A stretch of 64,000 bases of DNA from Setaria digitata. Its lineage: Eukaryota; Nematoda; Chromadorea; Rhabditida; Setariidae. The translations under genes and the position numbers were made by a program. The stretch lies in the NCBI GenBank assembly GCA_003640385.1, contig RCAB01000184.1, forward strand, positions 49,833 to 113,832, read 5' to 3'. The stretch's first letter is position 1. Every line of letters starts with the position of its first letter. The notes beneath the pieces were generated by a model. That model was not told where the DNA came from and did no database searches. It saw only the letters and a list, made by a program, of their open reading frames with translations. Positions 39,201 through 51,600 of this stretch are shown here, in pieces.

Positions 39201-42200
39201 GGAAGACAGTTATGACTGACACAAAATTTCACTTTGATCTGGATTTTAAAAATTTTTGGCTGGATATTGTTTGTATTTTCAGATGCTTATGCGGGATTAC
39301 AACTTAGAAGCAACTAAAAAATCTCAATTATTTGTTGAGGATGATATTCAAAATTTGTTTTGTATATCTAAACACGTTGATCCAAAAGCTGTAGATGCTC
39401 ATAGTTTATTCCTTTCTGGACAAGCTAAAGTGCAGCAAGGTATGTTGTTAGCTGTTATTTGTGAAAATTTAATTAGTTGCTGAGATATTTATTGGTTAAA
39501 TTCATCGGTAATATTCGCTTGATTTATTAACAGCTAAGAGTTCCAGACTAATTTGAACAGTAGCACATGTTTTGGAAATCCAAGACTTGGTAGAATACAC
39601 CCGACAATATCTGTTTATGTAGTTTAGGAGGATGAATCGGTAATTTATGGGAGATCGAATAAATTACAATTAAGGAATAGAGAATACATATTAGGTTGTA
39701 TACCTTACATTTTAATATTTCTATATTCCTTAATGTAAAAAAATTTGCAAAATATTTTCGAAAGACAGAATAAGGAAATGATTAAGTCTTTCTGCTGTTC
39801 ATGCTGTTTATTACTTGTGCTTCGTTGTATTTTCTCTTCTCTATTTTTGTTTACAATAAATCTTAGTGTGATGGAATTGTTTATTTTTTATTACTGTATC
39901 TATTTTCAGGTCAGTTACGTGCTGGGTTTGATTTAGTATTAGAATCTCTTAATTTGATGAATAGCGTATACGGTGCGGTCCATTCTGATATGGCACAGTG
40001 TATGCGTTTACTTGCCCGTCTTTCATATATTCTTGGTGATGCAGCTGAAGCATTATCACAACAACATAAAGCAACATTGATGAGTGAACGCTGTAATGGT
40101 TTGGATAGTGCCAATACAATTATCGAATATGTTAGTTATTTGTTTTTTATTAGATTTTTCTATTAATCTTTCCTTATTAGATTATGAGAAATTCTGAGTT
40201 ATCGAAATAGTAGAATAATTTTTATCCAGAATAATAATTAGGGATATCCCGGCAAAAAATTGCCGTATAGATGAAATATTGAAAATTAGCTGTCTAAAAT
40301 CATTTTTTTTTTTTTTGTCCCTTTTTGCTCCTAATTCTACAACAGTTTATAAAGCAAAAAAACACTGCTGGAAGATTCTTAGGCCACATTTGTTAGACTA
40401 CAGACTTATTGGAAAATTATTTATCTTTTTTTTTATGCATTCTGTTCTTTGATGGAAAGTACTGGTTTCGTCTCTAATGCTTGGTATTTGAGTATTTTGT
40501 ATATGATTCAGCCTAGGTCAGTGTTAAGATTTTCACTCAAGATATTACACTCCAGTTACATCTGATCTACAAATGCAATTTAGTAAATTCCTTCCACAAT
40601 AATTTATTACAATAATAATGTGTAGATGGGATTTTGTATCTGTCAAGTAAATTTTATAATTTTGATGTTTTCGTTGAAGATGTTAAATTTTTAGTTAAAT
40701 CTCGCTCATTTCTCATTTGCAAATCTTCACATTTCTGCAGCACTGAAGTTACTTTATCGAGCTCGTTATTTATTATTGCTTATTCATGGTGCGTTTCTTT
40801 CTTATTTAATTTTGATTGATTGGACATTTTTTTGGCTTCATACCGTTCGAATCAGTGTTTACTTTCATTTATTCTTAAGCCATTACCGAATACCAACCCG
40901 TGCATGTATGAGTAAAGGAGTATAAAGTAAAATTAGTGCAATGGGAAGAAATAAGACTGCGAAATTTTTTTTGAAGCTGTAGATCTACAATTTTGTATTA
41001 ATGGATTTACCATGTTTTATTTCCGTTCGGTTTGTTTTTGAAAAACAGATCTTAAAATTACTGGTGGTATGATTCGTTAAAGGGGAAAATCATCCGTTTA
41101 TGGCAGAAATAGACGGTAATATTGGTGTAATATTGTATGCTGTGCAAGAATTCGATGATGCATTAAAGTTTCTTCAAAATGCACTAAAACTGCACCAAAC
41201 ATACTTGGAACCGCAAGCTCTGAAGATAGCACTCATTTATCATTTGATGGCAAGGACTTATTCCTGCCGTGGAGATTTCCGCACTGCCCTACAGATGGAA
41301 AAGGTATGACTGGTGAAAAGAAATCGAAATGATTTACCCCTCTTCTTTTTGGTATAATTCAGAATTTTAACAATATTATGAGTCGATGGTTCATTCCTCC
41401 CTGAATTTCATTAGCACTTTTCAAGAAATCCTAGAAGCAAAGCGTTGAACTGCTGAGGAATTCAGGTAGCTAATTTTGGTTCTCCTTTTCTTCTTTTTTT
41501 TTGAAGTGATTGCCGAGTTCAAGTCCAAAAATCCAAATTGGATTTTATTTACTTGAAAAAAAGGATGGGTGAACCACAAAGCTAAATTATTTTGGATAAC
41601 GAAGAATTTTTAAAAATACTGAAGAATGGAAGATTTTAGGAAACATTTACAATTTACTCAAAAACCTTTGGTAATGATCATGAAAAGACGAAGGAAAGCA
41701 GTGATTGTTTGAGACATCTAACACAACAGGCTGTAACTTTCCAAAAACGTATCAATGAAGCTAATCGACAAGGTTCCAACAATATTGGGCATCTTCTTCC
41801 TGTTGAGGTTTGTTTGAATTTTTTTGAACTTTCGCTAAATTTTTTTTCCAAGGCAGAATGAATTAATTGTTTATTAGACTTCCGATTACTGGATTTAACT
41901 TGAATCTTAGCATCAAAAGTTTAATACATCATAACCGTTAAAGTTTACTATGGAGCACCATACGTCTGATTGGTTTGGAATGAAAATGACTTGGATCTGA
42001 ATTGAATTTCAGGTTCATCGACCATCACTGCATAGCGTGTTGGAAATATTGAATATTTTAAATGGAATAATATTTATACAGCTGAAGGGTGTTTCAACAT
42101 CTTTGGAGGGCGATGAAAGAAGTGATAAGTTGGACAATAATAGTAACAATAATGATGATAAGTCACTGGAGGATGTGGCAAGTAACCTGGAAAAAAATGT

Positions 42201-42312
42201 AAACGAAGATGAAATAATTACAGATCCGCTGCAGTCACAGATGGAGAATACTAGTTCAGTTATCAGTAGTAATGATATCACACAAGCTATGCAGGAAGTT
42301 GCTTTAGATTAA
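30109..42312 (+). CDS. clu-1: Clustered mitochondria protein (CLUH / CLU-1), complete
   Basis: A cytosolic RNA-binding protein that binds mRNAs for nuclear-encoded mitochondrial proteins; loss makes mitochondria cluster. Twenty-five exons join into 1373 codons: 30109-30168, 30576-30693, 31942-32051, 32322-32493, 32952-33108, 33353-33506, 33635-33892, 34131-34364, 34666-34791, 35073-35203, 35439-35541, 35667-35783, 36339-36517, 36751-36922, 37143-37277, 37434-37598, 37861-38019, 38333-38491, 38714-38965, 39283-39439, 39910-40130, 40695-40788, 41083-41303, 41640-41807, 42013-42312. Order: Ser/Pro/acidic N-terminus; CLU-N ubiquitin-like part at about 85-160 ([20 protein letters not shown], then [20 protein letters not shown]); CLU domain at about 370-640 ([57 protein letters not shown]); acidic insert at 660-740; central domain; TPR-like repeats at about 1030-1270; low-complexity acidic tail. 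Length is close to animal CLU proteins. All phases match; intron 8 seems to lack an AG acceptor. Confidence 0.96.
31299..31332. repeat. Perfect 34-base palindrome with (TA)n core
   Basis: GTAGTTTTAAATATATATAT and its complement half, ending ATTTAAAACTAC, form an uninterrupted palindrome. A (TA)n run precedes it (31260-31298). It lies in intron 2 of clu and is the third (TA)n palindrome in the window. Confidence 0.9.
36226..36255 (+). repeat. Poly(T) tract in clu intron 12
   Basis: A run of 30 T residues about 80 bases before the acceptor of exon 13. It is longer than a normal polypyrimidine tract and separated from the true acceptor. It is likely a length-variable homopolymer. Confidence 0.85.
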
Positions 42313-45300
42313 AATTTTTTTAAGGAAACAGGGAAGGCTTCTCGAGAATTCCTTGTTCTTTTTTTTCTTTGAGGAAGTGAAAAAAAATGATTCTGATGTT
42401 AAAGGTATAAATATCTGTTTAAGAAGGATTTGTTTTGCAAATTTTAAAACATGCTAAAATATAATAACCGAGTAGTAGTAATTTATTTAAAATTACGTAA
42501 ATTATTGGAATACCAATGTTCTATTTGTGTTTTTTTTCTTTTTGATAATACAATTCGAGTAACAATGAAATGTATTCGTTACCTGTTTTGATCCTATTCA
42601 GATCGAATACTGCTCATCGTTTGTTTTTTAAGTGCTCTTATTGCCAGTAGTTTTTCCATTGAATTTTCTATATTTATAGAAATATTCATCCCTGCTGTTC
42701 ATGCTCACGTTCTTTGTTTTATTTTTTTTTTTATTTGATTTATTTTTTTACATTAGTTTCTTTATTTGTGAAGTAGTGTTTTATTTGTGAGAAATTTAAA
42801 AATATTTGAATGGTAGCCTAAGATTTATAGTGTGTTGTTTGTTACTGCTACTGAATGAAAATTTTTAGAGACTTTTTTTTTCCGGAAATTTCAGAAAATT
42901 GATTTATAGTTACATCAAGATTCATAAAAATTATAATTAGTGGTTTTTTCTTCTAATTAATGAATTTATTATTGATGATGTAGTGTTAATGTTGCAATAT
43001 ACAAACTTTATTATCTTATCTGTTTGAAACACTTCGTAAATTACATTTTCTTTACAAATGTTGCATGTTAGCTGTTTGCAGAAAAGAAATGGAGAGAGAG
43101 GGAGAGAGAGGGGATGAGAGGGGTATGAGAGAGAAAGGAAAGGAAGACGTTAGTTCAAACTTTAGCTAGTGAATGGATACTACGTTATTAACGGATGACA
43201 AAGTGATGCGTGATACGAAATATGTTCGAGATTTAAGCAATTTACCGTTTTTTCTTTTTATTTTTGCATTAAACTTAAACAAGAAAAAAAGCTTCCTCCC
43301 TTGTTTGTGAAATCTTAATTTCTTTCTGTTTTACACTGTTTGTTAGTAATTTTATCATTAATATATTTTATGACGCATCTTGCTCGTTTCAGATGTGTTT
43401 ATAACTGGTTTTTGTATGGTGTGACCGTTATTTCTTTGTTCCTTAGAATATTTATTTGAAATTAATTAGGAAGCATCAATTTTGGTACAACAATTTATAA
43501 TTCTTATTTTTCATGATATGCAATATCTATTCGAAATGAATTGATGCATCCCTAATTGAGGAAATATAAATCATGTCTCGTTTCATTTTTCTTTCCTTTT
43601 CATTTCAAATTTAAATATGGTTGTTATTATAAGTTGTATCAGCTATATCTACCATACAGCTGTCATTCGTAGTAATTAATAGATTGTTACAGGCGGTACA
43701 ACAAAAGTTATGCTGTAACTGATCAGTTTATTTTTGATTCTCGACAGTTAAGCACGGGATGACCATTCTAAAAGAATTGGAAGTCTTTTAATTTAGAAAA
43801 CTTTCAAAACTTCTAATCTTTGGTTGCAATAATTTAGTTGCTGAAGAGGGGGGCAAGCCAACTAATTAAGAATATCCAAAACATTTAATTGTAGATTTTT
43901 TCTTTTTTTTTTTGTTTCTCAGGAAAGCCATTTTGTGCTCGTATTTTGTTAATCTTTTTCTGTTGTGGTGTTTTTTTTTTGAACCGTTAAAATTTCAAGT
44001 AACGGGTTTTTTACCTTTTTGTTCCTGCATGTTGTTTTTTTTCTCTTTTTTTTTCATAGTAACCAAATCAAAGCCTTATTTTTTCAGTGTATGAATGGAT
44101 GTGTGTGGTGTGTTTATGTGTGGTGCGTGTGTGTCCATGTTTATGTGGAAAATTCCACAGAAATACACGGTAACCGTATGCACGGATGCTCGGTAAATAA
44201 CGGAATGGAATTTAAATCAAACAGTGGCATTAAGATTTCTTGAATGATGTTCAGTTAGTTAATCATTTGAAATATTGAAACCCAATATAAATTAAGGAGA
44301 TTCCATCTTCGTTATGTGACAATCGGAATAGTTTCGCAATTCATTCATGGAAAGTATTATCGCATCCTTTCTCACCGATTTCTTGATCATACATTGAAAG
44401 CAGTAAATTCAATTATCTAAAATGACCGAAACAAATCCTTAAAACTTTATTTACAATGGGTAATTGATTACTCACTAAGTTTTGAAGAGATATGGAGTAT
44501 TTACGAAAAATTACTTCAACAAAACAGTTGAGGACGGACTACTCAATTTCTCTAGTCTCTAAAATTTCTTTTTTATTCCATTCGGTAATAAACATAAAAC
44601 ACTCAGTACTCTGCAACAATAAACATCCCAGATCAAACTGTTATTCCAAACAAAGCAAAGCAACAACTATTTTAAAAAAAGTTACTTTTTTTTTTTTTGA
44701 AATTCTTTTAACCAGAACTGTTGCTCCGATTTACTACCATAAATTATTATTTAAAATATTGCAAATGTTTCCCAACTAGCAATACCATTTGGTGGTGTGG
44801 ATGATTACGAAATATCAGTCAAGTGAACAAACGATGATGATATTTATCACATGCATAATAATGAGGTCGTTCAACTAGTTCCTTTTAACAATCCTGCTAC
44901 CCTTTTTCCTCAAGTATTTCGCTTAATCTAATCCAAAATTGATATTAGGAAAGTTTAACATGGTATGGATGGATCGCGATAATTTAACCGGAAGAAGTGG
45001 CACTGGTGAAGATAAACGAAAGTGAAAACAAAAAGTATTTAACGGGAATTAATGAAAATGAAAAATGGTTCTGAGAGCGGAGGAAGCAAGCAAGACAAGC
45101 TTATTATAAATAATGCTGCAGATGAGTTTTTGAGCGGGGAATAATTTTATAACAGCAGTAGTTTTATTTTCTAGAAACCAAAAGGAAAGTTCTGCAACAT
45201 GATTGAAAACGAAGTACAGGTTAGAAGTTAGGGTTGGCCTAGAGGAAACAAACTAATTAGAAGAATGATATTCAGAGCATGTTCAATATATATGTTTTTT

Positions 45301-45652
45301 TTTTTTTTTGACCTTATCCCAACTTCTGAGCAAAGCGGGAAGCGGGAATGAAATCTTTTAGTTTCAGCACCTAAGACAATGAAAACCTAATCAATCAAGT
45401 AAAACAATTTTTGACCAAAGGAGTGATAAAACTCCAAAACTGCCTCACTTAATAGAAACTTTTGACCACATTATTTATCCGAACTGAGCGAAAAAACCAT
45501 TACAAAAGGATGTGGGAAAAAATCATATGTTACGAAAATTTTTCCATCATATGTCATAAAATCCTAGGTTTTTAAAACCAAAGGATAGACTAGATAAGCC
45601 AATTATCATAATAACAAACACTAAATTTTATTAGTGTCTATTCCATTGCTTC
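42313..45652. other. Convergent intergenic region between clu and nra-4
   Basis: Contains the 3' UTRs of both genes. No clear AATAAA was identified close to the clu stop. A purine-rich (GAGAGG) tract sits at about 43090-43150 and a GT-rich stretch at about 44095-44150 (GTGTGTGGTGTGTTTATGTG). Open frames such as 44019-44243 and 44492-44779 are composition artefacts. No further gene was recognised. Confidence 0.6.
45627..45632 (-). terminator. Polyadenylation signal AATAAA of nra-4
   Basis: On the minus strand AATAAA lies about 20 bases after the TGA stop (55-53 of the 45600s), in the usual position for a very short nematode 3' UTR. Cleavage would fall roughly at 45605-45615. The signal is canonical; its use is inferred. 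Confidence 0.65.
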
Positions 45653-48600
45653 TCACTGAGATTTTTTCATTTTTTGTCTTTTTCTTACTGCATCAGCGTA
45701 ATCGTCATTGGGTGACAGGCTACGTTGTGACAGTGATAAATTCGACAGTCGAACAAATGCTGATTCCATGAAAGAGAGGGCCTAAATTTTTGTATAAGCA
45801 CGTTCAGTTTCAGTTCTCTATCAACATATTTCTATCAATATAGGAAAATATCCTCATAAAAACTAAGGAGTAATAAAATTCCAAAACTGCTTTAGTTGAT
45901 AGGAACTTTCGACCCTACTACTCACCCGAACTGATCGAAAAAAGTCTAAAATTTTAAACTTAATCGATTTTTCCAACTGAAATATCTCGTTCATAAATTT
46001 CATTCACTTTTAAGACATTCACACTACATCATAATAAAAAGTAGAGAAGGAAACAGACCTTTTGATGGTTGAAAAATAGATATGAAATAAGAAAAAAAAA
46101 TGGAAGCGCAAAATAGCTACCACCAGATATTTCCACTTCAGCTTTTCGCTGAAAACTTGTAAAGTTAGGAAAAAAGTCAAGTATCAAGAAAAGAGGATGA
46201 AAGTGGAGGTTTTAATGAAGGACACACAAAATCTTTATTTATTTATTTTTTTTTTAAATAATTTACCAGGATAAATGTCATAATCAAGCATCATAATATG
46301 AAAACGATTACTTTCCAAAAGAGAGGCACTTCTATGACCTTTACGACCGATGGGAGAAGGAATAACAGATTACGTGTGAGTAGCGTCGAATGATATATTT
46401 ACTTTTTTTTTTATTTCTATGAAGTACTTCGTAGTTAATGAATGAACATGTCACAAAAATTAAAAAAGAAAAAAAAAACCTGTTAAAGAAGTGATATGTG
46501 CTAAACAAACGCAGTAGCTAACCTGTGGAAGTACAGTTAACGAGACGACTTTAAACGTCTCATTCGCAGTGAAGAAAACTTCGGCAGAATCTAATTTTTG
46601 ATTGCCTGCACCATAAACTGTTTCAAATCGAACTGAATATACCTTCAGAAATTTTTAACACATGAAACAAATACAATGTATTTCAAACAGCTTGAAAAGT
46701 CAATAAAGCATAAACATATCCAGTCGTTTAATAACTCTTTTAGTAATACAATTCATGTCTATAATCAAAATCAGGAATCATTTGTTTCATGCCCAAAGAC
46801 TTTTTAAGTATGCATAATAATAGCGTCGGCTAGATGCTTACTTGGCATCTCATATTAAATTCAAAAGGAATAAAAAAATGAAAAAAAAAAAAACTTACGA
46901 TATTATCCACTGCAGGAATATCGAAATAAAATAAAGTAGATGGTGCCGTGACAGTTACTTGCTGCACCAAATTACCACTTTTGTAAAGACCGATTTTATA
47001 TTGCGGTGGTGAATTCATATTAACAAATATTACTTCACCAGCTATATCTACTCGTTCGGGAACATGTATCAACACGAAATCAATGTCCCTGACATCTTCA
47101 GCACTCACCTAGGAATTGAAAAGTTAACAACAAAACGACCACTCCATGTTGACAAATGATCAAGTTAAGTAAAATGATAATATTGTATAAATAAGCAATT
47201 TAGAAGAAAATGAACTGGAATGACAAACAAATAGTAGAGATGCATATAAGAGTCTTTAGATTAAAACAAAAGTTATCTTCCACAGCGTAATGATGCATTA
47301 GCTTTTCTTCCCTTTCCTCTAAAAGGCAGTCCCCAGTTTTTTAACCGATCACTTCAAAACATACCATAATATTATAATGCGATGGATATGACTGCACCCG
47401 TTGACCACTTGGCGTTTTTAACACTAATCGATAGACACATTTTGGACGAAGACCACGAATCCGATATTCACCACTTTCGTTCGTTGTATCTTCCTCTTGC
47501 AACTGATTACATTGTTCTGATACTGCTTCAACAACCATTGTTGGCACTGGTTGACCAGCTGGATATGAGATTTTGCCGAAAACACTATAAGCTCCAGTTT
47601 CTTTTTTTCCTTTTTCTTTTATTTAACGATTTAAAAAATATTCAAAAGCATCTTCTAAAAAGATAAGAAAACTTAAGTCATATGTAGAAGTTGAAGCAAA
47701 CATTAAAAAACAACATTATGATAAATAATTTACTAATAATGTCCAAAACACTTACAGAAAAAGGGCACATAAGAATAAAATGAATTATTATTAATATTAT
47801 TATATTTAATGTTAAAACTCTAACGTCAGTATTTTCAGTATTTACCTATATGCAAATCGATGTCCTTCCAAGCTTACTGTTTGAAATTCACCTTCTTCGA
47901 CAGTTACTGTCAATGATTTGGGCTCAAATTTATACTCTTGCAGTATAGGACGAAGAAAATATTGTCCAGGTCGCTGGAAATAAATTTTAAATAGTTCAGT
48001 GGAATTTGAAAATAATTAAGCAGTGCTTTATAGTATTTGACTTCAAATTCAATTTCAAGATTTTACAGTCTTTGATCCTTCCTTTCCACTTTGAAAAACA
48101 GACGCAAAGAGACACGCTCTGTCTAAATATAAGAAATATAAGAACATAAGAAATCTAACAGAATGTTTTAGGCTCTAAAAAAGGAATACTAAACAAAACT
48201 CCAGCACATATTAGACCAAAAACCTCACTTTGAATACATCTTGAAGACTTAAAGTTCGCCATTATTCACATCGTTCAAATATGAAACTTTTCCATATGAT
48301 ATAATGTAAAGAAAACTGAGGAACTCACTAAGCCAATAAAGATGATTTTTCCAGTGTCGTCGATAAAACTATTAGAACGATAATTTTCAACACCGCTAAG
48401 AGAAATAAGTACACCAGGAAGAGGTTTACCAGTTCCAGCATCAGTGGAAATAATGATCAACTGGGACAACTTAATAGCATTTAATACCCCTAGTTTTCCC
48501 GTTTTCTCAAATTTATATCCACTTTTCTCAGCAATTAGATCGAAATCCTCGACACTTCGCACTGGACCCATTCTAAAAGAAAACTCGGGACGTTACTCGA

Positions 48601-51600
48601 TTTTTCTTGCAGTTAAAGAAATCTTTTTATACCTTCTGTTAAATGCAAATTTGAATCATTCAGACTATTACTTCAACAAATCAATAATTAAAAGCTAAGA
48701 AGACTCGAAAAATTCCGACATACATCAAAAATTTGTGATAAAATTACCTGAACTTGCCGTTAGCGTCGGTTATCGATTCAAAGACAACATTTGGATCAGT
48801 TTTATGCGGTGAACGAATGTTTACGCCTTGAACTGCCGGTACCACTTGCCCTTCTAAAAAGATACCTTTATCCCCCTTGAAGACTACTTCCTCCGAATGA
48901 CATTCACCTGAAAAAGCAAACATCGGACGCTTTCTATTACGAATAACATATATTACTGAAATAAACAAGCAGAAAGATTTTGTCCATTAAAAAAGCTTAC
49001 CATTAAAGTAGAAAATATGAGAAGTTGGGTTGAAAAGGTAAGTTTTCGATTGAGGAACAAGTGTGACAGATGCACCACCATCCAATGTTGATAAATAAAA
49101 AGTGAAAATTAGCTTTCCTCCAGTAGAAGAAGTCACCTAAATCAGATGACTGCAATATAAAACTCCGAAAAAAAAAGCATAAAAGCTTTAATCATTTAAG
49201 TAAAACAAATAAATTCAAGCCATCGATGTCCATAGTGCCATGCAAATGAAAAGTTCGCATGCGTTTTTACAATCTACAGCTATAAAATAACTGTAAATAT
49301 TTTATGCATCATGAAAACAATGAATACTTGCTTATCTTCAATCACACACTAATTCTCTTGATGAATCAGTCAGCTTGCCCAATCTACATATAATAGGATT
49401 TTTCCTATGAGTTGAGAAACTGTTGCCAATATTATTATAATTAAATGAAACGATTCGATCTGATGCCATTTTTTTCCCCTTTTTTAAAAGAATCTTTCCA
49501 GTCATAAAAGAGATTACAGCAGTACCGGAATCATCTGTTCGTCAGTATTAGACTTGACAGACAAAGCAAAATCTTCAGGTTCATTCGCTAAATGATCCAA
49601 TTCAATCGATGCAGAAACTAGAAATTTTGAAGCAGAGGCAACAAGTGGATAATCCTGTGGGATGTGAATTTCATATGACTGTCTATCGAACTTATGACAA
49701 GCATCAAATTTCACGGTATATATACCAGCCGAAGGAATGCAAAAGGAAAACTGTCCAGCAGGTATATCAAGTGAACCACTGACTTGAGGCTGCTTTAACA
49801 TACTCCACTTCTGGAATGAATGAATGGGTAGATTTGAAACATAATGACAAGTACACAGTTTTTGCAATAAAACACAAGAATAAGGATGAAAGACCATCAC
49901 TATAAAGTGAATTTCATGCTAAAGTTAAAATAAAGATTCAATTTTCATAATGTAAACAAGACCCCTTTAGCTGGATGTGTCAATTGAGTTGTAGTTCGAT
50001 ATCCTATTTGACGAAATATCAGGTTATTCAAATCAGCATGTTCAATGACAATATCTAATTCAGTTTTCTCCCAGCAGAATTGGCCATTATCCACTATTTT
50101 CACTGTAAATACAGTTTAAAATACTATCATTCTCAACATAACATAGACCCTCACTTTATGTAACTTCCAAAGCTCGTGTAGTTATTTAAAAAGTTTTTCT
50201 GAATATTTCCGCCATCAAATTCCACTTACATTTATAGGAATCGGGTGCTATTTGATGAAAAATAAACTGATCACTGCCTTCAAGGCTTTTTATCAATACT
50301 TCATGTTTCCATAGCTCGATCTTCAACTTACCACAGCTATCTGAATCGTTTGACTGTTTTATTGTTTATAAAAGAAAAAGAAAACGAAAATGTTAAAATA
50401 AACCTTTAGAAAAAAAAACCTCGATTATTTTTGAAATAAAGTATTGAAAAAAAGACAATGGAGGCAAACCTATACAGATTACACTGACATTCACATCGGT
50501 TTTAAACTGATTAAATACAACATCGAGAGCAGGTCCCTTCGATAAATTGATTTCACGTCTTTTTGGAGTTATTACTACACCGTTCCCGGATGAAACCTGA
50601 AATCTCTACATAGGACAACGGAAAAAAAAAGAACTTTACGAAGCACTAGAGCTAGACAACTTTGAATAAACATTTAAATGCTGTTATTTATCTCTTTTCG
50701 TTGTAACTACAGGTAATAATCACATATTGCATATCGAATCTAAACCAAGATAGTTCTTCCCACTATTAAATATTTATATAATCGAGTAAGCCTGCCTAAA
50801 CCATCAGGAATCTAAAACTGAATTATTTGGATCCTCGACACCATCCATCCCAACACCATGCACTTTTCGGCAATGAGGGCCCCATTTGCTATACAGTTGT
50901 GCCTAACACCTGCAGCCATAATCATGAGAATTATAAAACTGACCATATCTAATCTATAATTTAAGAATTTCAAAAAGAAAAAAAGAAAAAAGAAAAATAC
51001 AAGCAAAAACGATAACGCACCGAGACCATATATCTACCAACTGGCTGCAAACTGCACATTTTCCCATCACCCTTCGTACTCATTGATTTTACAGCTCTCG
51101 TTTGCTGATTCGTAAATATTATCAACATTTCATGGCTGATACTTTCTTCCACGTTTACCGTGACACATACTTCCACACTAGAAAGATGATTACTGAAGGA
51201 AAACCCCACCTATCATCACCTTCACGAATGACAATTTTGGATTACGAACCATAAAATGTATCATTTACATATCAATAATAAAACATGTTAGATCAAAAAT
51301 TCCTATTCAGTTATACCACCTTAAGTATATGGAAAAGTAAAGTCGCCAGAGGCTCAATCAAATTTAAATCACATTTCAAAAACATACTTTGAGAATTTCA
51401 TACCTTTCTGCGACAATATCTGGAATTTCAGCCTTCTTTGCGCTTAACTTCACGCTCACTGTATTGAAGGCGAGATGATCCTTACTGGCAGTTATAGTAT
51501 ATTGTTCATCTTGTAATCCATCAAGTGTATACCTGAAGACATGAAGGAATAACAGAAATAAGCTAAGGAAAATCTTGCAATAGCAGCATAAACGGAACAG

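Noticed and set aside
40845..40860. GTTCGAATC resembling a tRNA box B
   Set aside because: No matching box A or acceptor stem could be found at the right distance. It lies in a clu intron.
44492..44779. 95-codon plus-strand frame between clu and nra-4
   Set aside because: Low complexity and no splice signals or family likeness.
46321..46390. Possible hydrophobic C-terminal exon for nra-4 (minus strand, LLFLLPSVVKVIEVPLFWK)
   Set aside because: No acceptor in phase, and the exons at 46148-46059 and 45781-45653 match the NOMO C-terminus much better.
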